This document shows, in pieces, positions 31,086 to 40,894 of a DNA stretch of 64,000 nt (the stretch's first letter is position 1; every line of letters starts with the position of its first letter). A model generated the notes under the pieces. It worked only from the letters and a program-made list of their open reading frames with translations. It was not told the origin of the DNA and did not search any database. The position numbers were made by a program, and so were the translations under genes. This DNA is from Polyangium sp. 6x1 (lineage in GTDB: Bacteria > Myxococcota_A > Polyangia > Polyangiales > Polyangiaceae), in NCBI RefSeq assembly GCF_029946515.1, contig NZ_JARZHH010000041.1, forward strand, positions 39,468 to 103,467, in the 5' to 3' direction.

Positions 31086-32474
31086 GTGTCCTTCCTTCGT
31101 TTGCTCGGGATCGTGGGGCTTTCGGCGTTTTTCGTGGGCTGTGGCGAGGAGGTCGCCGCGGAGACCGCGCCCGGCGCGCCGTTCTGGGCGCGCCGGTTCG
31201 GGCGCGACAATTATGCCGCGCCGGTGGGGCTCGCCGGGGTCGCTTCGGGCGGGGTGATCGTGGCGGGCAGGCATTACGGGGACATCGACCTCGGCGGGGG
31301 CCCGCTGCCGAGCCCGTCGAACAATCATCAAGCGTATGTTGCGCGGTACGACGGCGAGGGCAATCACGTCTACAGCCGTTCGTTAGGCGCCGAATTCTCG
31401 GAGGAGGCGAACGACGTGGCGGCCTTGCCGGACGGCTCGGCGCTCGTCGCGGGGACGTTCCGCTGGTCGTTAAATCTCGACGGCATTTCGCTGCCGTGGG
31501 GCGGCGGTGACGACGCATTCGTGGCGAAGCTCGATCCGGCGGGGAAGGTGGTCTGGGCGCGGACGTTCGGCGGCGCGGGGAACCAGCGAGGGAGGACGAT
31601 CGCGGCGATGCCGGACGGCGGCGCGGTCGTCACGGGCTCGACGTGGGGCGAAGTGGATCTCGGGATCGGGGAGCCCCAGGCCGGGTCGAACGGCGATTTT
31701 CTCGTGCGCCTCGCCCCGGACGGCACGCCCATGTGGTCGCGGACGTTCCGCAGCGACTATGGATACGTTTTCACGTACGATCTAGCGGTGCGGGACGGCG
31801 TCATCGCCGTGGTGGGGGAGTTCAACAAAGCGCTCGAGGTGGGCCTCGATTTCGACCTCGTCGCATTCGGGCAACACGACGGATTCCTCGTGACCTACGA
31901 TTTCGAAGGCAAACCCAGCTGGAGCCGGAACGTGGGCGGCGCGGGGTACTCGGACACGACGACCGGCGCGGCGTTCACGGACGACGGAGGGCTCGTGCTC
32001 ACGGGGAGCGTCGAGGGGAACGTCGATCTCGGAGGAGGGCTCCTCTCGGTTTCGGACGAATACGACACGAACACGTATCTGCTGGAGCTCGATGCGAAGG
32101 GGAATCACCGTCGGAGCGCACTTTACGGGGGGAACGACTTCGATACGGGGCAAGGGATCACGATGGCGAGCGACGGGAGCGTGATCCTCACGGGAGACAT
32201 GCGCGGGCACATGTCCTTCGGCGAGGTGGCCCTCGCGTCGCACGAGGACGAGCTCTGGGGCGATGCCTTCGTGGCGCAGCTCGACGCCTATCGGAATCCT
32301 GTGTTCGTGCGTCGCATCGGCGGCACGGATTTCCAATCGGGGCAGCAGGCCGTGGTGGACGGGCAGGGGCGCGTGTACGTCGCGGGGACGGCGATGGGCG
32401 TCGTGGACTTCGGGCTTGGGCCGACGCCGAGCACCGGGTACTACGAGACGTTCGTGGTCGCGCTCGCGCCCTGA
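31086..32474 (+). CDS. Beta-propeller-like lipoprotein, tandem copy 3
   Basis: 462 residues, GTG start at 31086, 34 bp after copy 2. Signal MSFLRLLGIVGLSAFFVGC. Its N-terminal third is closest to copy 1 (SLPWGGGDDAFVAKLDPAGK versus SLPWDGNDDAFVAKLDPAGK), while its later part is closest to copy 2 (SALYGGNDFDTGQGITMASD). This suggests gene conversion among the three. The end GYYETFVVALAP is almost the same in all copies. Confidence 0.82.
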   Translation: MSFLRLLGIVGLSAFFVGCGEEVAAETAPGAPFWARRFGRDNYAAPVGLAGVASGGVIVAGRHYGDIDLGGGPLPSPSNNHQAYVARYDGEGNHVYSRSLGAEFSEEANDVAALPDGSALVAGTFRWSLNLDGISLPWGGGDDAFVAKLDPAGKVVWARTFGGAGNQRGRTIAAMPDGGAVVTGSTWGEVDLGIGEPQAGSNGDFLVRLAPDGTPMWSRTFRSDYGYVFTYDLAVRDGVIAVVGEFNKALEVGLDFDLVAFGQHDGFLVTYDFEGKPSWSRNVGGAGYSDTTTGAAFTDDGGLVLTGSVEGNVDLGGGLLSVSDEYDTNTYLLELDAKGNHRRSALYGGNDFDTGQGITMASDGSVILTGDMRGHMSFGEVALASHEDELWGDAFVAQLDAYRNPVFVRRIGGTDFQSGQQAVVDGQGRVYVAGTAMGVVDFGLGPTPSTGYYETFVVALAP

Positions 32475-32521
32475 GCATCGTTTCCCACGTCGCGCGGACT
32501 TCCGGTACGCTTGCCCGTACG

Positions 32522-33472
32522 ATGAGCCGAGAGCAGGCCCCGCCATCTCCTCCCCCGAAGGCGGCGAAATGGGCGCGGACCCTGACCCGCGACGGAGAGT
32601 TCGCCGGCGTCGCGGTCCACGGGCAAGTCACCTCGTGGCACGACTTCTACCATACGGTGATGAAGGCCCGATGGACGGTCGTGGCTTTATCGTTTTTTGC
32701 AGCCTATCTCGCGGCGAACCTCGGGTTCGCGCTGCTGTACCTGCTCGGCGGGGACGACATCGCGAACGCGGAGCCGGGGTCGTTCACGGACGCGTTTTTC
32801 TTCAGTGTTCAAACGATGGCGACCATCGGCTACGGGGCGATGGCGCCGAAGACGATCTACGCGCACGTGCTCGTGACGCTGGAGGCGATCTTCGGGCTCT
32901 TCAGCCTGGCGCTGGCGACGGGCATCGTGTTCGCGAAGTTCGCGCGGCCGATGGCGCGGGTCGTGTGGAGCGACATCGCGATCCTGACGAAGCGCAACGG
33001 CATCCCGCACCTCGTGTTCCGCGTGGCGAACGCGCGCGCGAACCAGATCGTGGAGGCGAGCATGCGCGTCTGCGCGCTCAAGTTCGAGACGACGAGCGAG
33101 GGCGAGCGGATGCGGCGGTTCTTTGATCTCAGCTTGATCCGCAGCAACAACCCGATCTTTGCGATGACGTGGACGGTGATGCACCCGATCGACGAGCAGA
33201 GCCCGCTCCACGGGATGACGGTCGACGAGCTCGGTCAGGGGAACGTGGAGATCCTCGCGATCCTGACGGGCCTCGACAGCACGTTCGGGGCGACGATTCA
33301 CGCGCGGTACGCGTACGCGGCGGACGACATCGTGGAGGACGCGCACTTCGAGGACGTGATCGTGATGCTGCCGGATGGAAGGCGTGGCGTCGACATCACG
33401 CGGATCAGCCTGTGGAGTCCGAACGAGGCGAAGGACGAGGCCGCAGGGAGCGAGGCGTCGAAGGCGGCGTGA
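32522..33472 (+). CDS. KirBac-type inward-rectifier potassium channel
   Basis: 316 residues from the ATG at 32522. Two membrane helices (about 52-76 and 113-137) flank a pore loop with the selectivity filter TIGYG (101-105). The C-terminal ~170 residues are the Kir immunoglobulin-like cytoplasmic domain (PHLVFRVANARANQIVEASM, TVMHPIDEQSPLHGMT). It should form a tetrameric K+ channel in the inner membrane. The N-terminal ~40 residues are cytoplasmic. Length and layout match prokaryotic Kir proteins. Confidence 0.93.
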   Translation: MSREQAPPSPPPKAAKWARTLTRDGEFAGVAVHGQVTSWHDFYHTVMKARWTVVALSFFAAYLAANLGFALLYLLGGDDIANAEPGSFTDAFFFSVQTMATIGYGAMAPKTIYAHVLVTLEAIFGLFSLALATGIVFAKFARPMARVVWSDIAILTKRNGIPHLVFRVANARANQIVEASMRVCALKFETTSEGERMRRFFDLSLIRSNNPIFAMTWTVMHPIDEQSPLHGMTVDELGQGNVEILAILTGLDSTFGATIHARYAYAADDIVEDAHFEDVIVMLPDGRRGVDITRISLWSPNEAKDEAAGSEASKAA

Positions 33473-33626
33473 TTTTCGAGGGCGTGATTGCGCGCCCGAA
33501 ATGAAATCGATATTCCCATTTTTCGCGGGATCGGGGCCGTCCCGTACGGACGGGGGAGGGTCCTCGTCGGCGAACGCACGGGCGCGAGGGCAAACGGTCG
33601 ATTCCCGCTGGACAGCCGTGCAGGCC

Positions 33627-35993
33627 ATGGATAAAGCGTCCCGTCCCATGACCGCCACGACCGACTCCACCACGGTGTCCTCGCCCACGCTCACGCTGCC
33701 TGCTTTCGACCCCGTCCCGACCCTTTCCGAGGAGCTCTCGCTCCCGAGGTCCGGGGTCTCGGCAGTGGTAAAACTGCTCGCCGAGGGCGCGACGGTGCCG
33801 TTCATCGCGCGGTATCGCAAGGAGGCGACGGGCGGGCTCGACGAGGTGCAGATCCGCGCCATCGAGGAGCGTCGCACGTACCTCGTGGAGCTCGACGAGC
33901 GGCGCAGGCAGGTGCTCGACGAGATCGGCAAGCAGGGCAAGCTCACGGACGGGCTGAAGAAGAAGATCCTCGGCTGCGCGACGAAGGCGGAGCTCGAGGA
34001 TCTCTACCTGCCGTTCAAGCCGAAGCGCAGGACGCGCGCGATCATCGCCAAGGAGCGCGGTCTCGAGCCGCTCGCGGACCGGATGTGGTCGCAGGCGAAG
34101 GACGGCAGCCCCGAGGAGGAGGCGAAGGCCTTCGTCGACGCGGCCAAGGAGGTGCCCGACGTCGCAGCGGCGCTCGCGGGCGCGCGTGACATCTGCGCCG
34201 AGCGCATCGCCGAGAACGCCGACGTGCGCAAGCGCGTGCGCGAGTCGTACATGCAAGACGGCGTGATCCGCGTGAAGAAAAACGAGGAGCACGAGGGCAA
34301 GGCGACGAAGTTCGACACGTACGCGACCTTCGAAGGCCCGGTCGCAGGCATGCCGTCGCATCGCTACCTCGCGATCCGCCGCGGCGAGGCGGAGGGGATC
34401 CTCCGCGCGTCCGTGGATCTCGATGGGGAGCAGCTCATGGCGCCGATCGGGAAGATGGCCGGGCTCGACGGCGGCTCGCCCTGGGCGGGTGAGCTCGGCA
34501 AGGCGGTGACCGACGCGTACAAGCGGCTGCTCGCGCCGAGCGTGCAGATCGACGTGCGCGTCGAGCTGAAGCAGATCTCGGATCGCGCGGCCGTCGAGGT
34601 GTTCGCCCAGAACCTCAGGGAGCTGCTCCTCGCGGCGCCCTTCGGGACGCACGCGGTGCTCGGCATCGATCCGGGGCAGCGCACGGGCTGCAAGTGCGCG
34701 GTCGTCGACGACACGGGCAAGGTGCTCGCGAACGAGACGATCTACCTCGTGCAAGGCGCGGAGGCGGAGGAGCGCGGCAAGCGGACGATCCGCGATCTCT
34801 GCCGGAAGTACGGCGTGAGCGCGGTGGCCGTGGGCAACGGGACGCACGGGCGCGAGACGGAGCAGTTCGTCCGGGATGTGCTCGCGGCCGAGGGGCTGAA
34901 GGAGATCTTCTGCGTGCCGGTGAGCGAGGCGGGCGCGAGCGTGTACTCGGCGAGCGACGTCGCCCGCGAGGAGTTCCCCGATCTCGACCTGACGGTGCGC
35001 GGCGCGATCAGCATCGCGCGGCGGCTGCAGGATCCGCTGGCCGAGCTCGTGAAGGTCGATCCGAAGAGCATCGGCGTGGGGCAGTACCAGCACGACGTGT
35101 ATCAATCGCTGCTCGCGCGGAAGCTCGACGAGGTCGTCGAGAGCTGCGTGAACATGGTCGGCGTGGAGCTCAACACGGCGAGCGCGCCGCTGCTCTCGCG
35201 TGTGGCAGGCATCGGTGCTTCGCTCGCGAAGAAGATCGTGTCGCACCGTGATCAGCACGGCGCGTTCTCGAGCCGCAAGAAGCTGCTCGACGTGGCGGGG
35301 CTCGGGCCGAAGACGTTCGAGCAGTGCGCGGGCTTCTTGCGCATCCGCGGGAGCGAGCACCCGCTCGACGCGAGCGCGGTGCACCCGGAGCGTTATGCGC
35401 TCGTGGAGAAGATCGCCGAGGACCTCGGCGTGCCCGTCGCGTCGCTCGTGGGCGACGCGAAGCTCATCGGGCGGATCGATCCGAAGAAGTACATCGGCGG
35501 TGACGTCGGCGAGTACACGATGAACGACATCCTGGTCGAGCTGAAGAAGCCGGGGCGTGATCCACGCGCGAGCTTCGAGCCGCCGAAGTTCCGCGACGAC
35601 GTGCGGACGATGGAGGACCTGAAGCCGGGGATGGAGCTCGAAGGGGTGGTCACGAACGTGACCGCGTTCGGCGCGTTCGTGGACGTGGGCGTGCACCAGG
35701 ACGGGCTCGTGCACGTGTCGCAGCTCGCGGACAGGTTCGTGAAGGATCCGAGCGAGGTCGTGAAGGTCGGCGACAAGCTGAAGGTGCGCGTGCTCGAGGT
35801 GGACATGGTGCGCAAGCGGATCTCGCTCACGGCGCGGAAGGGCGAGCGCCCGCAGGCGGGGGCGCAGTCGTCGCAAGGAGCTCCGCAGGGCCGCGGCGGG
35901 CAAGGGCCGCAGGGCAAGGGGGGGCCCCAGGGCAAACCCCAGCCGCAGGGGAAGTTCACGAACAACCCGTTCGCGACGCTCCTGAAGCGGTAG
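33627..35993 (+). CDS. tex: Tex family RNA-binding transcription accessory protein
   Basis: 788 residues from the ATG at 33627; ATG at 33648 is an equally plausible start, as neither has a strong RBS. The N-terminal helical domain (VPFIARYRKEATGGLDEVQI) is followed by a YqgF/RNase-H-like core (VLGIDPGQRTGCKCAVVD), helix-hairpin-helix units (LLDVAGLGPKTFEQCAGFLR) and a C-terminal S1 domain (GMELEGVVTNVTAFGAFVDV). The Gln/Gly/Pro-rich tail (about 40 residues) is extra. Tex binds nucleic acid and associates with transcription. Length matches the family (~770-790). Confidence 0.95.
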   Translation: MDKASRPMTATTDSTTVSSPTLTLPAFDPVPTLSEELSLPRSGVSAVVKLLAEGATVPFIARYRKEATGGLDEVQIRAIEERRTYLVELDERRRQVLDEIGKQGKLTDGLKKKILGCATKAELEDLYLPFKPKRRTRAIIAKERGLEPLADRMWSQAKDGSPEEEAKAFVDAAKEVPDVAAALAGARDICAERIAENADVRKRVRESYMQDGVIRVKKNEEHEGKATKFDTYATFEGPVAGMPSHRYLAIRRGEAEGILRASVDLDGEQLMAPIGKMAGLDGGSPWAGELGKAVTDAYKRLLAPSVQIDVRVELKQISDRAAVEVFAQNLRELLLAAPFGTHAVLGIDPGQRTGCKCAVVDDTGKVLANETIYLVQGAEAEERGKRTIRDLCRKYGVSAVAVGNGTHGRETEQFVRDVLAAEGLKEIFCVPVSEAGASVYSASDVAREEFPDLDLTVRGAISIARRLQDPLAELVKVDPKSIGVGQYQHDVYQSLLARKLDEVVESCVNMVGVELNTASAPLLSRVAGIGASLAKKIVSHRDQHGAFSSRKKLLDVAGLGPKTFEQCAGFLRIRGSEHPLDASAVHPERYALVEKIAEDLGVPVASLVGDAKLIGRIDPKKYIGGDVGEYTMNDILVELKKPGRDPRASFEPPKFRDDVRTMEDLKPGMELEGVVTNVTAFGAFVDVGVHQDGLVHVSQLADRFVKDPSEVVKVGDKLKVRVLEVDMVRKRISLTARKGERPQAGAQSSQGAPQGRGGQGPQGKGGPQGKPQPQGKFTNNPFATLLKR

Positions 35994-36036
35994 GGGCGGA
36001 GGGCGGCGCGGGGCCGGTTCATGCTACGTTCGTTGC

Positions 36037-36630
36037 ATGGGTGACCCCGCGCGGAAGGTTCCTACGTTCGAGGAGCTGCTCGCCGAGATCGATCGGCTGC
36101 CGGAACACCTGAGCGGTGAGATCCTGGAGCCGGGCGTGATCCGTACGATGTCTCGGCCGGATGCTCCGCATCGGCGTGCGGCGCGGGAGTGCCAGTGGGC
36201 GCTCCGTGGCGCGAGCGCGGATGTCACGGGCTCCGGCTGGTGGATCGAGCAGGAGCCCGCAGTTCGCTTCGACGATCGCCTCTTCAACCCCGACCTCGCC
36301 GGATGGCGCATCGAACGTTGCCCCGACCCGCCGCATGGGTACCCCATCACGCTCGTTCCGGATTTCTGCTGCGAGGTCCTCTCGCCCTCGACGGCGCGCG
36401 ACGATCGAAAGATCAAGCTGCCGCACTACGCGCGGTCCGGCGTCGGTTGGGTCTGGTTGATCGATCCCGAGATCCGCCTCGTCGAGGTCTTTCGGACCGA
36501 GCGTGAGCGCCTCTGGCTCGTCACGTCCGCAGGGGAGGACGAAACTCCACGGCTCCCTCCCTTCGACCTCGAGATCAACCTCGCGCCCTTCTGGATCCTC
36601 CCCAAGCCCGCCGAGCCCTCTTCTCCCTGA
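36037..36630 (+). CDS. Uma2-family (DUF820) PD-(D/E)XK-type protein
   Basis: 197 residues. Family landmarks are FNPDLAGWRI, VPDFCCEVLSPSTARDDRKI and KLPHYARSGVGWVWLIDPEI. Uma2 proteins share the restriction-endonuclease-like fold and are common in cyanobacteria and myxobacteria; the real substrate is unknown. The acidic and Lys residues expected for the nuclease fold are present (Asp in PDF, Glu in EVLSPS, Lys after DDR). Stand-alone gene 44 bp after tex. Confidence 0.88.
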   Translation: MGDPARKVPTFEELLAEIDRLPEHLSGEILEPGVIRTMSRPDAPHRRAARECQWALRGASADVTGSGWWIEQEPAVRFDDRLFNPDLAGWRIERCPDPPHGYPITLVPDFCCEVLSPSTARDDRKIKLPHYARSGVGWVWLIDPEIRLVEVFRTERERLWLVTSAGEDETPRLPPFDLEINLAPFWILPKPAEPSSP

Positions 36631-36656
36631 TCCCGCCCGCCGGTACCCTGTGCGGC

Positions 36657-37826
36657 ATGTCCGAACCGGCCGTCGAGTCCGCGGTAGCTGGCCTCTCCCC
36701 CGACGCGCGACGCTTGCTCTGGATCCTCACGCGGGCGCTTCCGCCCGTGCCCGAGCCGCTCGTTGAAAAGGTGTTCGCGCGCGAGTCGGTGGAGGACGAG
36801 CGGTTTCGGCAGATCGGGCGCATGATGGCCGCGTTCGAGCGGATGCCGCCCGAGGCGAGGCCCGAGATGCCGGCCATGCCGGACGAGGTGAAGCAGCGCA
36901 TCGCGGCCCTCGTGGAGGCAGGGGAGCCCGAGAGGCCGGATCTGGAGCCGCTCGTCGGTGAGCTCGTGGAGGCGCGGCTCGTGACACGCGCGCCGCTGCT
37001 CGAAGGCGGCGCGGCGATGGGCCTCGCAGCGACGGAGGCAGCCGCGATCGTGGTGACGGCGTGGATGGCCGCGCAGCCCGAGGAGCGCGCAGGGCAGGAC
37101 GAGGCGGCGGTGAAGGTCGCGTTCGGCGATCGGTACGGGGCGGCGTTCGTCGCGGCCGTCGAGGGCAAGGTCCCCGGCGGGACGAAGGAAGCAGGCGTCG
37201 AGGCCGGGATCACGGCGACGTCGTATTTCCTCGGCGCAGGCGCGCTCGCGGCGCTCGCCTCGATGTTCGGCGAGGCCGTGCGCGTGGCGAACGACGCATC
37301 CATCGTCGGGCCGGTCGCCGGGGCCGTGGAGGAGCAGGGCGGGCTCGACGCGCTGCTCGGCGCGTTCGAGGCGCAGAACGACGCGCTCGGCCACGCCGGG
37401 ACCCTCGCCGCGCTCGCAGGCCACCACAGGGACGCGGGGGACCTCGAGAAGGCGATCTCGCTCGAGCTGCGATCGCTCGCGCCGCTCGCCCGGCTCGACA
37501 ACGTCGTGCCGCGCGCGATCGTGCACCTGCGCGTGTCGGAGCTCCTGGAGGTCACCGCGCGCAGGGAAGAGAGCGCCGCGCACCTCGCGGCGGCGATCCT
37601 CTACAGGGCGCTCTCCGGCGTGGATTTCCGCGCGGAGATCCGCGTGCTCATGGGGCGGCTCGCTCGGGAGCGAGGGTATGCGCTGCCCGCCGTCGCGGCC
37701 GTGCTCGAGGATCCGTCGTTCGCAGAGCTCGCGCAGTTCGTGCGGACGAACGGCGTCCCCGTCGCGGACGTGCAGGCGGATCTCGATGCGCTCACGACAC
37801 AACTGAAGCAGCACATCGACCGTTGA
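36657..37826 (+). CDS. Unrecognised helical protein
   Basis: 389 residues, ATG at 36657, 27 bp after the Uma2 gene. Composition is Ala/Glu/Leu-rich and mostly helical. The middle (HAGTLAALAGHHRDAGDLEK, AAHLAAAILYRAL) resembles TPR-like helix pairs. No signal peptide, membrane segment or catalytic motif. A cytoplasmic scaffold is the only guess I would make. Confidence 0.72.
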   Translation: MSEPAVESAVAGLSPDARRLLWILTRALPPVPEPLVEKVFARESVEDERFRQIGRMMAAFERMPPEARPEMPAMPDEVKQRIAALVEAGEPERPDLEPLVGELVEARLVTRAPLLEGGAAMGLAATEAAAIVVTAWMAAQPEERAGQDEAAVKVAFGDRYGAAFVAAVEGKVPGGTKEAGVEAGITATSYFLGAGALAALASMFGEAVRVANDASIVGPVAGAVEEQGGLDALLGAFEAQNDALGHAGTLAALAGHHRDAGDLEKAISLELRSLAPLARLDNVVPRAIVHLRVSELLEVTARREESAAHLAAAILYRALSGVDFRAEIRVLMGRLARERGYALPAVAAVLEDPSFAELAQFVRTNGVPVADVQADLDALTTQLKQHIDR

Positions 37827-37868
37827 GGGCTTTACGAGGCCGCCCCGGCGAGGCAAGAGGATCGCTCG

Positions 37869-38246
37869 ATGCGTACGATCCTGCCGTTCCTCGCCTCGTT
37901 GCTCCTCGCGTCCGCGTGTAACCCCGCGTCGTCGGAAGGCCCGAGGAATGCGCGCGAGGAAGCGCGTTCCCCCACGGACACGACGCCCCCGGCCGCGCCG
38001 TCGCCGACGGGATCCTCGACGGAGAGCGCAAGCACGGCGGAGGCCGCATGCGGCTCGGACGCAGACTGCGCGCCGGCCGCGTGTTGCCACGCGGCGTCGT
38101 GTGTCGCGCGGGGCGCGGCGCCGGATTGCAGGGCCGTGCTGTGCTCGATGGAGTGTCGTCAGGGGACGATGGATTGCGGCGGTGGATGCGTCTGCCAGGG
38201 CGGTCGCTGCGCGGCGCGGATGATGACGGGGCCCGCGGCGATGTGA
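37869..38246 (+). CDS. Small Cys-rich lipoprotein
   Basis: 125 residues. The lipoprotein signal is MRTILPFLASLLLASAC (Cys17). A Ser/Thr/Pro linker leads to a compact domain with about 12 Cys (CGSDADCAPAACCHAASC, CSMECRQGTMDCGGGCVCQG). It probably folds by disulfides outside the cytoplasm. It ends 3 bp before the stop of the convergent trpC gene. Confidence 0.75.
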   Translation: MRTILPFLASLLLASACNPASSEGPRNAREEARSPTDTTPPAAPSPTGSSTESASTAEAACGSDADCAPAACCHAASCVARGAAPDCRAVLCSMECRQGTMDCGGGCVCQGGRCAARMMTGPAAM

Positions 38247-38249
38247 GGA

Positions 38250-39065
38250 TCAACCGGCGGCGCGCGCGACCATCGCGGCGAGCAGCGGCCCCGGGTCGTC
38301 CTGCCGCATGAGCGCCTCGCCCACGAGCGCCGCGTCGGCGGGGCCGTGCGCGATGCGCGCGACGTCGGACGGCGAGGCGAGCCCGGAGAGGTGGACCCGC
38401 GCGGCGCCGCGATCCGCGCGGGTGAGCACGCGCTCGGCGCGCGCAGGATCCATGGCGAGCGTGTCGAGGTCGCGCGCGTTGACGCCGACGACCCGCGCGC
38501 GGGCGCGCTCGGCCGCGGCGAGCTCCTCCTCGGTCGCGACCTCGACGAAGGGTTCGAGCCCGAGATCCCGCGCCGCGTCCGCGAGCCGAGCGAGATCCTC
38601 CGCCGACGTGATGCGCGCGATGAGCAGCGCCGCGTCCGCGCCGTGCGCCGCGGCCATCGCGAGCTGGATCGGGTCGAGGATGAACTCCTTGCAGAGGAGC
38701 TTCGGGCGCGCGGCGCCGAAGGCCGCGTCGAGCGCGTCGCGGCACGCCGCGAGGTCGCCGTACGAGCCGCCGAAGAACGGTTCGTCGACGAGCACGCTGA
38801 TCATCGTCGCGCCTGCCTCGCCATATCGACGCGCCCGCTCGGCCGGCCGCAGCGCCGACGAGAGCGCGCCGGCCGACGGCGAACGCAGCTTCACCTCGGC
38901 GAGGAGCCGCAGCGCCGCGCCTTCGGGCCGACGGAGCGCCTCGAAGACGCCGCCCGAAGGCGCGCGGATCATGCGTGGCGGAGGCGCCGCGAGCAGCGCC
39001 GCGATCTCGGCCCGCTTCGACGCGAGGATCGTGTCGAGGACGCGTCTTCCCGCATGCCCGTCCAT
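38250..39065 (-). CDS. trpC: Indole-3-glycerol-phosphate synthase TrpC
   Basis: 271 residues from the ATG at 39065, which overlaps the trpD stop (ATGA). It closes CdRP to indole-3-glycerol phosphate in tryptophan synthesis. The family core is present: EVKLRSPSAG, LLCKEFILDPIQL, VGVNARDLDTLA and HLSGLASPSDVARI. In-frame codons extend well upstream, but that sequence is a shadow of trpD. Typical length is ~260. Last gene of the trpG-trpD-trpC operon. Confidence 0.93.
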   Translation of the reverse strand: MDGHAGRRVLDTILASKRAEIAALLAAPPPRMIRAPSGGVFEALRRPEGAALRLLAEVKLRSPSAGALSSALRPAERARRYGEAGATMISVLVDEPFFGGSYGDLAACRDALDAAFGAARPKLLCKEFILDPIQLAMAAAHGADAALLIARITSAEDLARLADAARDLGLEPFVEVATEEELAAAERARARVVGVNARDLDTLAMDPARAERVLTRADRGAARVHLSGLASPSDVARIAHGPADAALVGEALMRQDDPGPLLAAMVARAAG

Positions 39066-40126
39066 CACGGCGCTCCGGTGTCGCGCGCGCGCTCCGCGGC
39101 GTCGCGCAGGGCGTCGAGCGTGCGCATCGCTGCGCCGCTGTCGATCGCCGCCGCCGCCTCCGCCGCGAGATCCGGCCAGTCGCGCGGATTGTTCGTCTCG
39201 CGGAAGATGGCGAGCGCTGCGGCCGCGTTCAAGAGGATCGCGCACCGCGCAGGGTGCGGCTCGCCGCGGAGCACGGCGAGGATCGCCTCCGCGTTCTCGG
39301 CGGCCGTTCCTCCCTGGATCGCGTCGGGCGGTGAGACCGGCAGGCCGAAGTTCTCGGGCCGCACGACGATCTCGCGCAGCGATCCACGCGCGAGCTCCGT
39401 GACGCGCGTCGGCCCGAACGGGCTCACCTCGTCGAGCCCGTCCTCGCCGCGCACGACCCACGCGCGCCGGAGCCCGAGCTCGGCCAGCGTCGCGGCAAAG
39501 ACAGGGCGGAGCGCGTGATCGTACGTGCCGAGCAGTTGATGCGTGGTGCACGCCGGGTTCGAGAGCGGCCCGAGCGCGTTGAAGATCGTGCGGATCGCGA
39601 GCTCGCGCCGCACCGGCGCTCCGTGCCGCATCGCCGGGTGGTGCGCAGGCGCGAACAGGAACGCGATCTGCGCCTCGCGCAGCACCTCGGCCTGACGCTC
39701 GGGCGGCACGTCGATCGGGACGCCGAGCGCTTCGAGCACGTCGGCGCTCCCCGATCGGCTCGAAACGCTGCGGTTTCCGTGCTTGGCGACGGGCACGCCG
39801 GCGGCGGCGACCACGATCGCCGCGGCCGTCGACACGTTCAGCGTACCGAGCCCGTCGCCCCCCGTCCCGCACGTGTCGAGGACCGCGGGCAGCCCGTGAT
39901 CGACGCGCACCATCACCGCGCGCATCGCCTCGACGGCCGCCGCGATCGTGGAGGCGTCCTCGCCACGCAGCCGCAGCGCGACCACGAAGCCGGCCACTTG
40001 CACCGGCGTCCACGCGCCCGCGAGGATCGCGTCGAACGCTCCGCGCACGATCGCTCGTGGCAGGGATCGATCCTCCTGCGCGATCTGCTCGAAGACGTGC
40101 GCGAAGCAGGTGACCGCGGCGCTCAC
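39065..40126 (-). CDS. trpD: Anthranilate phosphoribosyltransferase TrpD
   Basis: 353 residues from the GTG at 40126 (AGGAG seven bases upstream); GTGA overlaps the trpG stop. It transfers phosphoribose from PRPP to anthranilate. Signature [20 protein letters not shown] binds [24 protein letters not shown] and [20 protein letters not shown] are also canonical. Length matches the usual ~340. Confidence 0.95.
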   Translation of the reverse strand: MSAAVTCFAHVFEQIAQEDRSLPRAIVRGAFDAILAGAWTPVQVAGFVVALRLRGEDASTIAAAVEAMRAVMVRVDHGLPAVLDTCGTGGDGLGTLNVSTAAAIVVAAAGVPVAKHGNRSVSSRSGSADVLEALGVPIDVPPERQAEVLREAQIAFLFAPAHHPAMRHGAPVRRELAIRTIFNALGPLSNPACTTHQLLGTYDHALRPVFAATLAELGLRRAWVVRGEDGLDEVSPFGPTRVTELARGSLREIVVRPENFGLPVSPPDAIQGGTAAENAEAILAVLRGEPHPARCAILLNAAAALAIFRETNNPRDWPDLAAEAAAAIDSGAAMRTLDALRDAAERARDTGAP

Positions 40127-40743
40127 AGGCACGCTCCTGCCAGCGCGCCTCCCGTCCGAGCCCGGGCGTGCTCCTTCACGAGATCGAGCCAGTTGCGCAG
40201 GAGATCCATCCCGCGCGTCGTGAGGATCGACTCGGGGTGGAACTGCACGCCCTCGATCGGCAGACGCGTGTGCCGCAGTCCCATGATCTCGCCCTCGTTC
40301 GTCCATGCGGAGACCTCGAGCTCGCTCGGCAGCGAGCTCGGCTCCACGATGAGCGAGTGGTACCGCGTGGCCACGAAAGGCCGCGGCAGGCCCGCGAAGA
40401 TCGTGCCCCCGTCATGCTCGATCGGCGACGTCTTGCCGTGCATCACGCGCCCCGCGCGCACGACGTGCGCGCCGAAGACCTGCGCGATGGCCTGATGGCC
40501 GAGACAAACCCCGAGCAGGGGGCGCTCGCCGCCGAGGGCCTCGATGATCCTCAGGCTCACGCCTGCCTCGTTCGGCGAGCAGGGCCCGGGCGACACGAGG
40601 ATGCCGTCCGGGTCGAGCGCGCGCGCGCCGTCGACGTCGATCGCGTCGTTCAGCCGCACGACGCACTTCGCGCCCAGGATCTCCAGGTATTGAACGAGGT
40701 TGTAAGTGAACGAGTCGTAGTTGTCGACGACGAGCAGCCGCAT
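40123..40743 (-). CDS. trpG: Anthranilate synthase glutamine amidotransferase TrpG
   Basis: 206 residues from the ATG at 40743, preceded by AAGGTGGG. It is a class I glutaminase: nucleophile Cys80 in [10 protein letters not shown], His-Glu in [10 protein letters not shown], and the N-terminal [16 protein letters not shown]. It supplies ammonia to TrpE, whose gene is not in this window. It could also serve para-aminobenzoate synthesis (PabA), but linkage to trpD and trpC favours TrpG. First visible gene of the operon. Confidence 0.93.
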   Translation of the reverse strand: MRLLVVDNYDSFTYNLVQYLEILGAKCVVRLNDAIDVDGARALDPDGILVSPGPCSPNEAGVSLRIIEALGGERPLLGVCLGHQAIAQVFGAHVVRAGRVMHGKTSPIEHDGGTIFAGLPRPFVATRYHSLIVEPSSLPSELEVSAWTNEGEIMGLRHTRLPIEGVQFHPESILTTRGMDLLRNWLDLVKEHARARTGGALAGACL

Positions 40744-40894
40744 CGATCCCACCTTGCTAGCGATGGACGGAAGCGCCTCGCGCCGAGGCGCGGGCCGCGT
40801 CCCTCCATCCCCCCGACCTCAAAGTAGCACCGCGCCACGGTGCGGCTGGTCGCTCGATGCGTCTTTTTCCCGGGAAATTCCGGCAAATCGCGCG

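Noticed and set aside
31643..32521. Upstream extension of the KirBac frame
   Set aside because: It overlaps the third lipoprotein in another frame and shows no channel-like sequence; the ATG at 32522 gives a normal KirBac length.
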